From contig JAEXFF010000133.1 of assembly GCA_023400335.1 (NCBI GenBank), forward strand, positions 1 through 14,638: a DNA stretch of 14,638 nt. The letters are read 5' to 3'. The stretch is from Bacteroidota bacterium (GTDB taxonomy: Bacteria; Bacteroidota; Bacteroidia; Bacteroidales; Marinifilaceae). Positions 14,370 through 14,638 of the stretch are shown piece by piece. Under the pieces are notes generated by a model. It saw only the letters and a program-made list of their open reading frames with translations, was not told where the DNA came from and searched no databases. The translations under genes were made by a program, and so were the position numbers. Within the stretch, counting starts at the first letter, position 1, and each line of letters begins with the position of its first letter.

Positions 14370-14638
14370 TCAGTAATTTAATGTAATACCGGCACCCCAC
14401 TTCAGATCATTATCATAGCCAGCGGCCACGCGGAGGTAAGGCAGCAGAATGTAGGCGAGGCCAAACGAATATTCCCGGTCGGTATTGCCCATGACATTCA
14501 GACGTAAACGGGAAGTTAAGGGGATATCGTCCCGTTCCAGTTGCAAACGGAAATGTCCGTAGGTGTCGATTTGGGCTCCGGCAATAAATAAAAGGGGCAA
14601 AGTGTAACGGATACCGGCCGTTCCGGCCAGGCTACGGT
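14370..14638 (-). CDS. Outer-membrane beta-barrel protein, C-terminal fragment (5' part outside window)
   Basis: The frame enters from the right edge and ends TGA at 14370, giving 88 visible residues. Alternating polar and hydrophobic strands (GIRYTLPLLFIAGAQID, HFRLQLER, RLRLNVMGNTDREYSFGLAY, LRVAAGYDNDLKWGAGITLN) ending in the terminal aromatic Tyr are characteristic of the last strands of an outer-membrane beta-barrel, where the C-terminal aromatic acts as a BAM recognition signal. The true start lies beyond the window, so the internal TTG at 14600 should not be taken as the start. The specific family cannot be told. Confidence 0.75.
   Translation of the reverse strand, partial: RSLAGTAGIRYTLPLLFIAGAQIDTYGHFRLQLERDDIPLTSRLRLNVMGNTDREYSFGLAYILLPYLRVAAGYDNDLKWGAGITLNY

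Noticed and set aside
1..14638. tRNA, rRNA, tmRNA, RNase P or transposase genes
   Set aside because: No conserved T-loop motifs, rRNA segments, characteristic RNA motifs or DDE/tyrosine-recombinase sequences were found on either strand.

Overview
The window looks like chromosomal DNA of a Bacteroidales gut anaerobe, most plausibly Odoribacteraceae or a relative. The evidence is lipoproteins with signal peptides ending in Cys followed by acidic residues, a fimbrillin-like domain fused to BspA-type leucine-rich repeats, Bacteroidetes-type promoters (-33 TTTG, about 19 bp, -7 TAnnTTTG), few Shine-Dalgarno sequences and moderate G+C with AT-rich gaps. The genus is an inference; no rRNA or marker gene is present.

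Layout. 1-2471 (-): 5' part of a surface lipoprotein with a fimbrillin-like N-domain and about 20 LRR_5 repeats, running off the left edge. 3034-4413 (-): a second lipoprotein with two Big_2 Ig-like domains and a DUF1566/FISUMP-like C-terminal domain. 4864-5994 (+): secreted bifunctional methionine sulfoxide reductase MsrA-MsrB. 8472-6169 (-): a two-gene operon encoding a protein with a YbjN/secretion-chaperone-like domain plus a helical half, and a trypsin-like protease without signal peptide that carries a zinc ribbon and its own YbjN-like domain. 8815-9302 (+): a decayed GNAT acetyltransferase gene. 9406-9981 (+): lipocalin-like lipoprotein. 9982-10372: G+C-rich structured gap bounded in part by a 13-bp inverted repeat. 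11356-10373 (-): HSL-type alpha/beta hydrolase. 12443-11541 (-): YghA/YhdF-like short-chain dehydrogenase. 12650-13120 (+): YafP-like GNAT. 13381-13226 (-): a 51-aa single-span membrane protein hidden by a longer antisense ORF. 14307-13721 (-): stand-alone nucleotidyltransferase. 14638-14370 (-): C-terminus of an outer-membrane beta-barrel protein.

How they work together. The left part encodes cell-envelope display proteins. MsrAB would repair oxidised methionines in exported proteins, and the SDR and hydrolase are accessory or stress enzymes. The least explained unit is the protease/YbjN-like pair: both proteins appear cytosolic, share a similar domain and are co-directional with a 21-bp gap behind one good promoter, so they probably form one regulated proteolytic system with an unknown target. 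No rRNA, tRNA, CRISPR array, transposase or phage gene was seen.
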